From: Bacteroidales bacterium Phil12
GTDB lineage: Bacteria; Bacteroidota; Bacteroidia; Bacteroidales; P3
Length of the DNA: 64,000 bases
NCBI GenBank assembly: GCA_002633275.1
Contig: NWBO01000053.1
Coordinates: forward strand, 52,003 to 116,002
Reading direction: 5' to 3'
Part shown: positions 16,824 to 25,239 of the stretch, one piece after another
Position numbering within the stretch: the first letter of the stretch is position 1
Layout: each line of letters opens with the position of its first letter
The notes under the pieces: model-generated
Told to the model about the DNA's origin: nothing
The model's input: only the letters and a program-made list of their open reading frames with translations
Database searches by the model: none
Program-made: the position numbers and the translations under genes

Positions 16824-17863
16824 AAGATATAACCGAACTACAAAAATATTTGGAGAGTAAAGATTTTTCGCAGCTGTTTATATTGGTCGATGAGAATACA
16901 TCCAAACATTGTCTGCCTGCTCTTTTGGAAAAGGTGGATATACTTACGGACAATCAAGCCATACTTTTGGAAATACCGCAAGGCGAAGAAAACAAAAACT
17001 TTGCAACAGTTGAGAACTTTATAGCATCTTTGCAACAAAGCAATGCCGACAGAAATGCGTGCTTAATATGTTTGGGCGGAGGAGTTATATGTGATTTGGG
17101 CGGTTTTGCGGCTTCTATCTACAAGAGAGGTATTGCAAGGGTGAATATACCCACTACCCTTTTGGCGATGATTGACGCTGCAATAGGCGGCAAGACTGCT
17201 GTGGATTTCAATGGAGTGAAAAATCTTGTGGGTACATTCGATTTCAATTACGATACATTTTTGGATACGGAATTTTTACTTTCTCTTTCGCAAAATCAAC
17301 TTATGGACGGCGTGGCAGAAATGCTCAAAACATTTTTAGTCAGCGACGAAAATTTGGCTTATGAATTTATTCAAGCCATAACGACTGCAAAAACTTTTAA
17401 TACCTCTACCCAAAACGAAAACACTGCAACAGAAGAATTAAATAGTAATATTGAATACTTAAATACCGAAACTGAAAATTTAATTCAAGCAATCACTCCG
17501 TTTATCATTAAATGTGCGACAATCAAACAAGATATTGTTAAGCAAGATAGCAAGGACAACAATATTCGCCGCAAACTAAATTTCGGGCATACACTTGGGC
17601 ATGCTGTGGAAGTATTTTACAATCTTTCGCATGGTCATGCGGTGGCAGTAGGTATAAGTTATGCGTTGGATTTAAGTGTAAAATATTGCGGTTTTCCTTT
17701 GAAAAAGGCTGCCGAAATAAAAACTTTTATTGCGGATAATTACTCTATTCCCCCATTCAAAGACGATATGAAAAGCCTTATACCGTTGATGCAACAGGAT
17801 AAGAAAAACAGCGGCTCAAACATTAATTTCGTTTTGCTTAAAGATGTTGGCGTTGTATTTTAA
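16820..17863 (+). CDS. aroB: 3-dehydroquinate synthase
   Basis: AroB converts DAHP to 3-dehydroquinate in the shikimate pathway. The NAD-binding GGGVICDLGGFAAS, the TTLLAMIDAAIGGKTAVD active-site stretch and the metal-binding His residues in FGHTLGHAVE are all visible. The ATG at 16820 overlaps the ABC-F stop; an upstream in-frame GTG-type start would lie inside that gene and is rejected. The length (347 residues) fits. One oddity is a hydrophilic Asn/Thr/Glu-rich insertion at about residues 192-225 between conserved blocks. Confidence 0.95.
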   Translation: MKDITELQKYLESKDFSQLFILVDENTSKHCLPALLEKVDILTDNQAILLEIPQGEENKNFATVENFIASLQQSNADRNACLICLGGGVICDLGGFAASIYKRGIARVNIPTTLLAMIDAAIGGKTAVDFNGVKNLVGTFDFNYDTFLDTEFLLSLSQNQLMDGVAEMLKTFLVSDENLAYEFIQAITTAKTFNTSTQNENTATEELNSNIEYLNTETENLIQAITPFIIKCATIKQDIVKQDSKDNNIRRKLNFGHTLGHAVEVFYNLSHGHAVAVGISYALDLSVKYCGFPLKKAAEIKTFIADNYSIPPFKDDMKSLIPLMQQDKKNSGSNINFVLLKDVGVVF

Positions 17864-17875
17864 TCGCTTTGCACA

Positions 17876-17944
17876 AAATTAGTGTTAAACACTGCTACAT
17901 TAGTGTTAAACATCATTTGATTAATGTTTAACATTATTTTTATA
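17876..17944. repeat. 21-base-period intergenic array, locus 2
   Basis: Three units (AAATTAGTGTTAAACACTG, CATTAGTGTTAAACATCA, GATTAATGTTTAACATTA) lie between the convergent aroB and wecB genes. Confidence 0.8.
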
Positions 17945-18033
17945 ATTTTACATAACGCAGAAGCGAGTAGTTTTGAAAATTTCTCGGATAGTTTTATATA
18001 TAAATGTTCTGTACGCTTGCAAAAATTATTAAC

Positions 18034-19185
18034 CTATTCCAATGTTTCAAGCATTGTTTTGCAAATAAATTCGGCGGATTTACCGTCTCCGAATGTAGGA
18101 GTTTTTCTTGCCTCAGATAGCACTTTTTGAAAATACGCCACATCTGAAAATTGCTCGTAAGCAGCAAGTATTTTATTTTCGTCTGTATCTGCAATAACGG
18201 CACATTTGTTCTTGACTATCTCCACCCACTCGGTTTGAGGACGAAGAATGATACAAGGTTTTTGCAAGAAATAGGCTTCTTTTTGCACTCCTCCCGAATC
18301 CGTTACGATTAATGACGATGCGCTTTCCAAATAACACATCTCCAAAAAACCCACAGGCTCTATTATCTGTATATTTTGATTATTTTCCACCTCATCGAAC
18401 AGTGTTTTTGACAACATCTGCGGCATCATCTTCTTTGTTCTCGGGTGCAAAGGCAGTATTATGCGTTGGCGTTTGGCTATTTCAAGCAATGAAGTGAATA
18501 TTGAAGAAAGTTTTTCGGAATTGTCCGTATTTGTATTCCTATGAACGGTGCAAAGGATAAAGTTTTTGCCGAAACGTTGTCTGTACGTCTCGTTATTTAT
18601 CGCAATATCACTAAAATAAAGAGTGTTATCCAACATTATATCGCCACAATGATAAATATTTGGGTGGTTAAAATCGGGTCTTTCACTGATTTTGCTTGAA
18701 AAACCTTCATTCATCAAATTGTCATAACCTGCTTTTGTGGGAGTGAATAGTAATGTTGAGACATTGTCAGCCAATATTCTGTTTATCTCTTCGGGCATGG
18801 TCTTGTCGAATGAACGCAAGCCTGCCTCAATATGAACAACTGGTATCTGTATTTTAGATGCCGCAACAGCCCCTGCAAGAGTTGAATTGGTATCTCCATA
18901 AATGACCAAAGCATCAGGATTTTCTTTTTGCAGGACTTGTTCAACACCCTCCATCATTCGTGCTGTCTGAACGCCATGTGTTGCACTGCCGATATTCAGA
19001 TTATAGTTCGGTTGGGGGATTTGTAACTGAGAGAAAAATATATCTGACATCTTTTCATCGTAATGTTGTCCCGTATGAACGATTACCTCATCGATTTTGT
19101 CAGCATATGTATTGCTTATCGCACGTGATAATGCCGAGGCTTTGATAATTTGCGGTCTTGCTCCGATAACAGTTACTATTTTCAT
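18034..19185 (-). CDS. wecB: Non-hydrolysing UDP-N-acetylglucosamine 2-epimerase
   Basis: Interconverts UDP-GlcNAc and UDP-ManNAc for surface polysaccharide synthesis. The 383-residue protein has the family motifs IGARPQIIKA, HTGQHYDEKMSD, YGDTNSTLAGA, HIEAGLRSFDKTMPEEINR, the nucleotide-binding HRNTNT and VTDSGGVQKEA. It lies 31 bases downstream of a glycosyltransferase gene on the same strand, so both probably serve one glycan pathway. Confidence 0.93.
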   Translation of the reverse strand: MKIVTVIGARPQIIKASALSRAISNTYADKIDEVIVHTGQHYDEKMSDIFFSQLQIPQPNYNLNIGSATHGVQTARMMEGVEQVLQKENPDALVIYGDTNSTLAGAVAASKIQIPVVHIEAGLRSFDKTMPEEINRILADNVSTLLFTPTKAGYDNLMNEGFSSKISERPDFNHPNIYHCGDIMLDNTLYFSDIAINNETYRQRFGKNFILCTVHRNTNTDNSEKLSSIFTSLLEIAKRQRIILPLHPRTKKMMPQMLSKTLFDEVENNQNIQIIEPVGFLEMCYLESASSLIVTDSGGVQKEAYFLQKPCIILRPQTEWVEIVKNKCAVIADTDENKILAAYEQFSDVAYFQKVLSEARKTPTFGDGKSAEFICKTMLETLE

Positions 19186-19216
19186 AAACGATGAATGTGT
19201 GTTTTATTCTTGTGTT

Positions 19217-20446
19217 TTACTTTTCCAATTGTTGCAGTTTGGCAAAAAATTCCGTCGCTATAATATCTCTATTAAAGTTTTCAGAAGCATATTTCAAGCC
19301 GTTCTCCCCCATTTGTCTCGCCTCGTCTTTATGATTGTAGATATACAAAATTTTTTCGGACAAATCCTTATCGTCTTCGGGTATAAAACTCAATCCGCAA
19401 TGCCCTTGCTCGATAAATAACTCCTTAGCCTCGCCTTCCAATCCCAAAAGAATAGTTTTTTTCAACGCCAAATTCTCAAAAATCTTGGAAGGAATAGCCC
19501 CTTTGAACAAATCCAAACGCTTTAATGGGACTATGGTCGCATCGGTTTCGACAATAATTTCCTGCATCTTGCTCTTAGGAACGGCATCATAAAAGAAAAC
19601 ATTGTCAAGTTGCATATCATCTTTAAGGCTTAACAATCTGCTTTTCTCGGGTCCATTGCCAAGCAAGACAAATTTAATGTTGTTATGTTCTTTGAGCCTT
19701 TCGGCGGCACGAAGTATGACATCCAAACCTTGTGCATAGCCAATAATCCCGCCGTAAAACAAAATAAAATCGCCGCTATTAAAACCCTTATCCTTACGGA
19801 AGTTATGCGACACTTGTTTATTGACATCATAAAAATTAATATCCACACCGTTTTTCAACCAATAAACGTCTTTGTTTGGAAAACGGGATTTGATGTTTTT
19901 GCATATACCTTGCGTTTGTCCGGATATGAGGGCGGATTTTTTGTAGCAGAACTCCTCTAATTTTGTTGCGAGTTTAAGCAAGAATTTATTATGAATAATA
20001 TTCAATTTCTCGGCGCTCTCGGGCCATAAGTCCGAAACATTAAACACCATTTTCGCATGCTTTGCTTTTGCTAACAAATAAGCGGTAATTCCTAAGAAAA
20101 GAGGTGGAGACTCAACCATAAGCACGTCTTTTCTTCCCACCTTACGCAATCCGTACCACAGAGCCGAAAACACAAATGAGAAATAATTCAACAGACGTTT
20201 AACAATACTTTTGTCTTGTGAGACATAAATCCACGCACGTTTAACACTGATACCGCCTAAATCCTCCTCACAATATTTCTTGCCTTTGTACGCTTGTTGT
20301 ATCTGCATCTGCGGATAATTGGGCATAGCCGTCAAGACCTCGACATCTATACCTTTATCTTTCAAGCGCAAAGCCAATTCAAACAATCGATTTTGCGGTG
20401 CGCCGACTTCCGGCGGAAAATATTGGGTCAGTATCAGTAATTTCAT
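19217..20446 (-). CDS. WbuB-like family 4 glycosyltransferase
   Basis: A 409-residue GT-B fold glycosyltransferase. The N-terminal QYFPPEVGAPQNRLFELA and the FNVSDLWPESAEKL motif are typical of the WbuB/GT4 group that builds O-antigen or capsule using nucleotide sugars such as UDP-sugars; the C-terminal donor site shows FYGGIIGYAQGLDV and PSKIFENLALKK. No transmembrane segment beyond the amphipathic region near 85-100 (NYFSFVFSALWYG). Its place between mreD and wecB suggests a role in envelope glycan synthesis. Confidence 0.85.
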   Translation of the reverse strand: MKLLILTQYFPPEVGAPQNRLFELALRLKDKGIDVEVLTAMPNYPQMQIQQAYKGKKYCEEDLGGISVKRAWIYVSQDKSIVKRLLNYFSFVFSALWYGLRKVGRKDVLMVESPPLFLGITAYLLAKAKHAKMVFNVSDLWPESAEKLNIIHNKFLLKLATKLEEFCYKKSALISGQTQGICKNIKSRFPNKDVYWLKNGVDINFYDVNKQVSHNFRKDKGFNSGDFILFYGGIIGYAQGLDVILRAAERLKEHNNIKFVLLGNGPEKSRLLSLKDDMQLDNVFFYDAVPKSKMQEIIVETDATIVPLKRLDLFKGAIPSKIFENLALKKTILLGLEGEAKELFIEQGHCGLSFIPEDDKDLSEKILYIYNHKDEARQMGENGLKYASENFNRDIIATEFFAKLQQLEK

Positions 20447-20497
20447 CGGCTTTTATGTTATAAAAATCTTACAAGCAATATGAACAAGGATTGATTG

Positions 20498-21010
20498 TTA
20501 TTCTTTTTTCTTGAAAAACAACATATCGAAAAGCAATATCAAGGCTATCGTAACAACAGACGAAAGCAATGTACGAAGAAGTATCTGCAAAATTTCTCCA
20601 AAGGAAAATATTTCGACAACAAAGTATAATAAATGATGTACAGCCACAGTCAAGACGATAAATAACAAGAAATTCTTAAATCCCATCGTCGCTACGCTCG
20701 GTTGGGCAAGAGAAGTTTTGTCAATATTATTTGATGAGACATTTAATAACGCAGGACGAATAAATGCAATAAGCACGCAAACGGCAGCATGCACCCCGAC
20801 ATCGTTACCAAGCACATCAACGCAAACTCCCATTAAAAAAGAAGCCACAAGCACAAGCCATTTAGGTGTTGAAAACGGCAGCATTATTATGAACCACACA
20901 TACAACATAGGATTTATATATCCCAAAAAATATACATTATTCAATATAAGCACTTGGCAAAGCAGCAATACGATGAATTGTACCGCACTTTTTATTATAT
21001 CTTTTATCAT
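20498..21010 (-). CDS. mreD: Rod shape-determining protein MreD
   Basis: A 170-residue integral membrane protein with five or so hydrophobic segments, matching Bacteroidota MreD (VQFIVLLLCQVLILNNVYFLGYINPMLYVW, with the cytoplasmic LLPFSTPKW-like region). It overlaps mreC by four bases. MreD is part of the elongasome that guides lateral wall synthesis. mreB is not in this window. Confidence 0.85.
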   Translation of the reverse strand: MIKDIIKSAVQFIVLLLCQVLILNNVYFLGYINPMLYVWFIIMLPFSTPKWLVLVASFLMGVCVDVLGNDVGVHAAVCVLIAFIRPALLNVSSNNIDKTSLAQPSVATMGFKNFLLFIVLTVAVHHLLYFVVEIFSFGEILQILLRTLLSSVVTIALILLFDMLFFKKKE

Positions 21011-21846
21011 TTTTCGCCCTCCTTATCAATGCTGTCCATTATAGCATCTTGTTCGATTTTGAAGAAGTTTTTGATTACATAGACATACTCCAACTTGTTG
21101 TAATCTGTGGAGAAATTCACATCCACATTATAAAATCCTGTTCCCGTCTCTTTTGAAAAGTTTTTAACCGTTCCTACCATTATACCTTCGGGAAAATCCG
21201 TCGAAAAGCCACTTGTAACAATTGTATCGCCTTTCTTGATTGCAATACTTGACGGCATATCGATAATGCGACCGGTCAGATATGATTTTCCACTCCAAAC
21301 CAATGTGCCAGTGGTTTTGGTTCTGGTGTTTCTTACGTTGAGTTTGCTGTCTTGGTGCAATACCGACATAACAAGAGAGAAGTTTTGTGTAGTTTTTACA
21401 ACCACTCCCACAACTCCGTCAGGAGCGATAACGCCCATATCTTTCTCCACTCCCGACATTCTACCCTTGTCGAGCATAAAGAAGTTGTTGCGTTTATTGA
21501 CTGTCTTGGAAATCACTTTGGCATCTATGAAAGTAAATCTTTGCCTGTATATTGTATCGGTTTGTTGGTGTGAACTATTGACAAATTTAACGTATGAAGT
21601 CTTTAATTGCTTACGCAACTCCATATTCTCTTTGACTAAGGCTTCATTCTTGCTTTTCAAATAGAAATATGAGTTAATATCGTCGAAAAAACCATAAAAA
21701 CCTCCCGAAATATTGTTGGCAACGCTCACCACATACGAACCCTGTCTGCTTTGTCCAAGCGAAACGAGATAAATACTAACTCCTTCCAGTAACAAAAAGA
21801 GAAACACATAATAATATCGTCTTAAAAATCTTAGAAGATTTTCCAT
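21007..21846 (-). CDS. mreC: Rod shape-determining protein MreC
   Basis: A 279-residue protein with one N-terminal transmembrane helix (RRYYYVFLFLLLEGVSIYLV), a coiled coil (about 65-95: YLKSKNEALVKENMELRKQL) and the two beta-barrel domains of MreC (KVISKTVNKRNNFFMLDKG, GVVGVVVKTT, GDTIVTSGFSTDFPEGIMVG). The ATG at 21846 is preferred; a TTG 24 bases upstream overlaps the -7 element. It is translationally coupled to mreD. Confidence 0.9.
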   Translation of the reverse strand: MENLLRFLRRYYYVFLFLLLEGVSIYLVSLGQSRQGSYVVSVANNISGGFYGFFDDINSYFYLKSKNEALVKENMELRKQLKTSYVKFVNSSHQQTDTIYRQRFTFIDAKVISKTVNKRNNFFMLDKGRMSGVEKDMGVIAPDGVVGVVVKTTQNFSLVMSVLHQDSKLNVRNTRTKTTGTLVWSGKSYLTGRIIDMPSSIAIKKGDTIVTSGFSTDFPEGIMVGTVKNFSKETGTGFYNVDVNFSTDYNKLEYVYVIKNFFKIEQDAIMDSIDKEGEK

Positions 21847-21867
21847 AACCCGTAAAAAATAAGGACG

Positions 21868-21875
21868 CAAAATTA
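21868..21875 (-). promoter_or_regulatory. -7 element for mreCD
   Basis: TAATTTTG on the minus strand about 22 bases upstream of the mreC ATG, divergent from the promoter of the lipoprotein gene at 21969. Confidence 0.55.
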
Positions 21876-21892
21876 CAAAAAAGATTAAATAA

Positions 21893-21924
21893 TTTGGCTG
21901 TTATTTGAAATTAATTTAATTTTG
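21893..21924 (+). promoter_or_regulatory. Promoter for the lipoprotein gene
   Basis: TTTG at 21893-21896, 20 bases, then TAATTTTG at 21917-21924: a near-ideal Bacteroidota promoter. Confidence 0.7.
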
Positions 21925-21968
21925 CAGCCTGAATATTATTATTAATTAACGTTTTAACAATAAAAGAA

Positions 21969-22571
21969 ATGAAAAAATTAATTTTAGCAATGGCTTTATT
22001 GTTTGCGATGCCATTAACTTTCACAAGTTGTGATAACACTGACGATTTAGGAGATCTTATCGATTCTGCATTAGGTTCTGCAAAGGTAACCGTAGGCGGA
22101 AAATCTCAAAGTTACACCGGAGTAGGTTACTACGAAAAAGACGGACACGTTTATATCGCAACAACAGGCACGGAAGGCAGTTTGGGTGTAAAACTTGACG
22201 GCTCTTCATTGAATAAAGAATACACATTGGGAGTTGCAAGCGACAATGTTCTTTCCGATATATTGAGTAGCGGAGCTAACTTATCTTTTGACAAATTCAG
22301 TAATATTATGTTGTATTTTCCAAAAGGTGAAGCAAAAAATCCATACATAGTAATAAAAGGTTCATTAACTCTTACAGGAGTAAGCGGCAACCAATTGAAA
22401 GGAACATTCAAAGGTTCTGCCGTACCTTATTCTTATTTGACAGGATTATATTCGGGCGGAACATCTGTAAGCGATATTTTGAAACTTATTACAGGAAGCA
22501 ACAATGATGCTGTTTCTATCGAAGGAAAAATATCTGCTAAAAACGTAGATGTACTTGGCGATTTGTTTTAG
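21969..22571 (+). CDS. Hypothetical lipoprotein
   Basis: A 200-residue protein with a lipoprotein signal (MKKLILAMALLFAMPLTFTSC, lipobox TFTSC). The mature part is Gly/Ser-rich and beta-prone (AKVTVGGKSQSYTGVGYYEK, GTEGSLGVKLDG, IVIKGSLTLTGV, LKGTFKGSAV), suggesting a small beta-sandwich or jelly-roll-like domain. The family is not recognised. It has its own promoter and is followed by the HU gene. Confidence 0.7.
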   Translation: MKKLILAMALLFAMPLTFTSCDNTDDLGDLIDSALGSAKVTVGGKSQSYTGVGYYEKDGHVYIATTGTEGSLGVKLDGSSLNKEYTLGVASDNVLSDILSSGANLSFDKFSNIMLYFPKGEAKNPYIVIKGSLTLTGVSGNQLKGTFKGSAVPYSYLTGLYSGGTSVSDILKLITGSNNDAVSIEGKISAKNVDVLGDLF

Positions 22572-22619
22572 TAATTAAAACAAAATTCACTGCAAGAGAT
22601 AAAAAAAGAGTTTTTTATT

Positions 22620-22649
22620 TTTGTAGTATCTAAATTTTTTATAATTTTG
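22620..22649 (+). promoter_or_regulatory. Promoter for the HU-like gene
   Basis: TTTG at 22620-22623, 18 bases, then TAATTTTG at 22642-22649, 62 bases before the start codon. Confidence 0.65.
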
Positions 22650-22711
22650 CAAATTCAATTTGAAAAAGGTTGGGATTTAAGATTAATAGTAACTAATAAC
22701 ATAAAAAAACA

Positions 22712-22996
22712 ATGACAAAAGCTGAAATCGTTGCGGAGATCGCACAAAAGACAGGATTAGAAAAGGTGAATGTACAAGAAGTTGTTGAGTATTTTATGGA
22801 CGCTGTAAAGGATTCCATGAAAAAAGGCAATAATGTTTATCTTAGAGGTTTTGGTAGTTTTACAATTAAACGCAGAGCAGAAAAGACCGGTCGTAACATT
22901 TCAAAGAATACTACAATTATCATTCCTGCTCATAACATTCCTTCATTCAAACCTTCAAAAACATTTGTTGAAGCAATAAAGAATAGCGTTAAATAA
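22712..22996 (+). CDS. HU/IHF family DNA-binding protein
   Basis: A 94-residue histone-like protein with the full family pattern: N-terminal two-helix dimerisation part (MTKAEIVAEIAQKTGLEK), then the GNNVYLRGFGSFTIKRRAEK core and the DNA-bending arm RKTGRN-like ending in IPAHNIPSFKPSKTFVEAI. HU-type proteins bend and package DNA. It opens a cluster with a 29-residue basic protein and RNase G, an order common in Bacteroidota. Confidence 0.93.
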   Translation: MTKAEIVAEIAQKTGLEKVNVQEVVEYFMDAVKDSMKKGNNVYLRGFGSFTIKRRAEKTGRNISKNTTIIIPAHNIPSFKPSKTFVEAIKNSVK

Positions 22997-23025
22997 GTTT
23001 AATTCATTAAAAATAAAGTACAAAA

Positions 23026-23115
23026 ATGCCAAGCGGAAAAAAGAGAAAAGGCCACAAGATGGCAACTCATAAACGTAAAAAACGTTTGAGAAAGAATAGA
23101 CATAAGAATAAATAA
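23026..23115 (+). CDS. 29-residue basic protein, bS22/AURKAIP1-COX24-like
   Basis: A tiny, very basic protein: MPSGKKRKGHKMATHKRKK followed by RLRKNRHKNK, about half Lys/Arg/His. The KRKKRLRKNRHK pattern is that of AURKAIP1/COX24-type small ribosomal proteins (mitochondrial mS38, mycobacterial bS22). Bacteroidota carry such a gene between HU and RNase G, and that is exactly the position here. It would lie in the small ribosomal subunit; this is inferred from the sequence type. The ATG at 23026 is the only start; a strong hairpin follows the stop. Confidence 0.8.
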   Translation: MPSGKKRKGHKMATHKRKKRLRKNRHKNK

Positions 23116-23140
23116 TTTTCTTAACAAAGTCTAACCATTT

Positions 23141-23195
23141 ATTGCGAAACTGTTTATGCTTCATTTGAGCATAGAGTTTCGCAATATTTATTTTT
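23141..23195 (+). terminator. Terminator after the small basic protein gene
   Basis: ATTGCGAAACTGTTTATGCT (23141-23160) pairs with AGCATAGAGTTTCGCAAT (23168-23185) with one bulge, followed by a T-rich run. It may partly separate HU and the small protein from rng at 23227. Confidence 0.8.
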
Positions 23196-23226
23196 ATTCC
23201 CATAACAAAACAAAGAACACACTCCA

Positions 23227-24780
23227 ATGAATAAAGATTTAATAATTGATGTAAAAGAATCGGGAGTTGAAATAGCGTTATTGGAAGATAAGAGTTTAGT
23301 CGAACTGCATAAGGATACACCTCAACAAGATTATGTTGTAGGTAATATTTATTTGGGACAAGTCAAAAAACTTATGGTAGGATTAAACTCTGCCTTTGTT
23401 GATGTAGGTTCGGGTAAGGACGGATTTTTGCATTATTTGGATTTGGGACAGAATTTCTTGAAGATGCAAGACTTTGTTTCCAAATGCGTGAGTGGAAACT
23501 ATCAAGGCATAACAACCAAAAAGAAACAAGAACCCGAATTACCGAAAAACGGACTTATAACAGATGCTTTGAAACCCGGTCAATTGGTTATGGTTCAAGT
23601 AACAAAGGAACCCATTTCCACAAAAGGCCCGAGGTTAAGCACAGATATATCTTTTGCGGGCAGATATATAGTCTTAGTACCTTTCGGTAAGAAAATTACA
23701 GTTTCCCAAAAGATAAAAAGCATCGAAGAACGCAAACGATTAAGACGATTACTCACAAGCATACAACCCGAAAACTGCGGGCTTATCATTCGTACGGCAG
23801 CAGAAGGCAAGTCTGCGGCAGATTTGGATCAAGATGTAAAGGAATTGTACGGCAAATGGCAATCCATAATCCAAAAACTTAACGGGGCTATGCCGCCTAT
23901 GAAACTCGTTGCCGAAGCAGATTCTTCCATCGTTACCGTCAGGGAGATGCTTAGCGAGGAGTTCAACAATATTTACGTAAATGACGAGAAAATATATAAC
24001 GAACTGCACGACTATATCTCCAAAATATATCCCGAAAAAGAGGATATACTTCACCACTACAAATTGCAGACACCTATTTTTGAGCAGTTCCATGTCGATG
24101 TTCAGATAAAGAGTGCTTTTGGCAAGGTGGTTACAATCCGTTCGGGTATATATCTTGTCATCGAACAGACGGAGGCTATGGCTGTTATTGATGTCAATTC
24201 GGGACCAAGAACCAAAGCATCGCAAGACCAAGAGGAGAATGCTTTAATGGTCAATACCGAAGCGGCGTTGGAGATTGCACGACAATTGCGTTTAAGAGAT
24301 ATTGGCGGAATTATCGTTATTGATTTCATTGATATGAACTCAAAAATCAATTGCAAGAAACTTTACGACACAATGCGTGAAGAACTTGCCAAGGACAAGG
24401 CTCGCCACACCGTTTTGCCGTTAAGTAAATTCTGCCTTATGCAGATAACTCGCCAAAGAATACGTCCTGTTTTGGAAATGGAGGTATCGGAATTGTGTCC
24501 TACCTGTGGTGGCAGCGGCAAGATAAAATCGTCGGTCAATGTTATAAACGATATGCGTAACGATGTAAAATTCCTTTCGCAAGAGCAGAATGAAAAACAT
24601 CTTACAATAGTTACTCACCCTTTTGTTGCGGCATATCTTACCAAAGGATTTTGGTTCAAAAAACCATACCGCAAATGGGAGAAAGATTTTGGCATCAAAC
24701 TGCAAATCTCTACGTCCAACGATATGTCCATAACGCAATATATGTTCCTTAACTCCAATGGAGACAAGATAGAATTATAA
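23227..24780 (+). CDS. rng: Ribonuclease E/G family endoribonuclease
   Basis: A 517-residue RNase G-type enzyme for rRNA maturation and mRNA turnover. It has the N-terminal S1 domain (GNIYLGQVKKLMVGLNSAFVDVG), the 5'-sensor and RNase H-like region, the catalytic AMAVIDVNSGPRTK and GGIIVIDFIDM blocks with the metal-binding Asp residues, and the zinc-link CPTCGGSGK. The long C-terminal scaffold of RNase E is missing, as in RNase G. Relative to E. coli RNase G it carries an insertion in the S1 domain around residues 88-110 (KKKQEPELPK). The 21-base array begins right after its stop. Confidence 0.93.
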   Translation: MNKDLIIDVKESGVEIALLEDKSLVELHKDTPQQDYVVGNIYLGQVKKLMVGLNSAFVDVGSGKDGFLHYLDLGQNFLKMQDFVSKCVSGNYQGITTKKKQEPELPKNGLITDALKPGQLVMVQVTKEPISTKGPRLSTDISFAGRYIVLVPFGKKITVSQKIKSIEERKRLRRLLTSIQPENCGLIIRTAAEGKSAADLDQDVKELYGKWQSIIQKLNGAMPPMKLVAEADSSIVTVREMLSEEFNNIYVNDEKIYNELHDYISKIYPEKEDILHHYKLQTPIFEQFHVDVQIKSAFGKVVTIRSGIYLVIEQTEAMAVIDVNSGPRTKASQDQEENALMVNTEAALEIARQLRLRDIGGIIVIDFIDMNSKINCKKLYDTMREELAKDKARHTVLPLSKFCLMQITRQRIRPVLEMEVSELCPTCGGSGKIKSSVNVINDMRNDVKFLSQEQNEKHLTIVTHPFVAAYLTKGFWFKKPYRKWEKDFGIKLQISTSNDMSITQYMFLNSNGDKIEL

Positions 24781-24781
24781 T

Positions 24782-24855
24782 TAAACACGAACATTTTAGT
24801 GTTAAACACTATAAAAATAATATTAAACATTAATCAACCGGTGTTAAACACTACA
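24782..24855. repeat. 21-base-period intergenic array, locus 3
   Basis: Three units (TTTTAGTGTTAAACACTAT, AATAATATTAAACATTAAT, ACCGGTGTTAAACACTACA) begin at once after the rng stop codon. The remaining 24860-25239 stretch holds only AT-rich sequence and the terminator at 25026. Confidence 0.8.
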
Positions 24856-25025
24856 AAAGCCGTTTGTAACAAGATATGATTAAAAATTATAAAACTATTA
24901 AAATCGACTTAAAATCAAAAAATTATATTAATAACGCAACAAACAACAATATTGATTAATGCAAGAAAACAAATAAACCAAATAAGAGAATAATGGTTAA
25001 TTCGACCAATCATTCCTTTAACTCC

Positions 25026-25070
25026 AAAGGTCGCAGCAAAGATTTTTTTCTTTCTGCGACCTTTTCTTTT
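25026..25070 (+). terminator. Intrinsic terminator downstream of rng
   Basis: AAAGGTCGCAG (25026-25036) pairs with CTGCGACCTTT (25054-25064), followed by TTCTTTT. It lies about 245 bases after rng. A 48-codon open frame that runs through it (24993-25139) is judged spurious. Confidence 0.8.
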
Positions 25071-25239
25071 GAATGGTGTTATGAATACATAAATTCAATA
25101 AGTTGTTTTAACATAAACATCACATCAAACACCGAATAATGGTATGGAAATTTCCTACTCACAACATTTTAATTCCTTGTTATCAAAAAAAACAAAACAT
25201 TGTAGGCAGAAAAAGACAAAGACAGGAAACAAAAACGGT

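Noticed and set aside
24993..25139. 48-codon open frame downstream of rng
   Set aside because: It contains both arms of an intrinsic terminator and shows no recognisable protein features.
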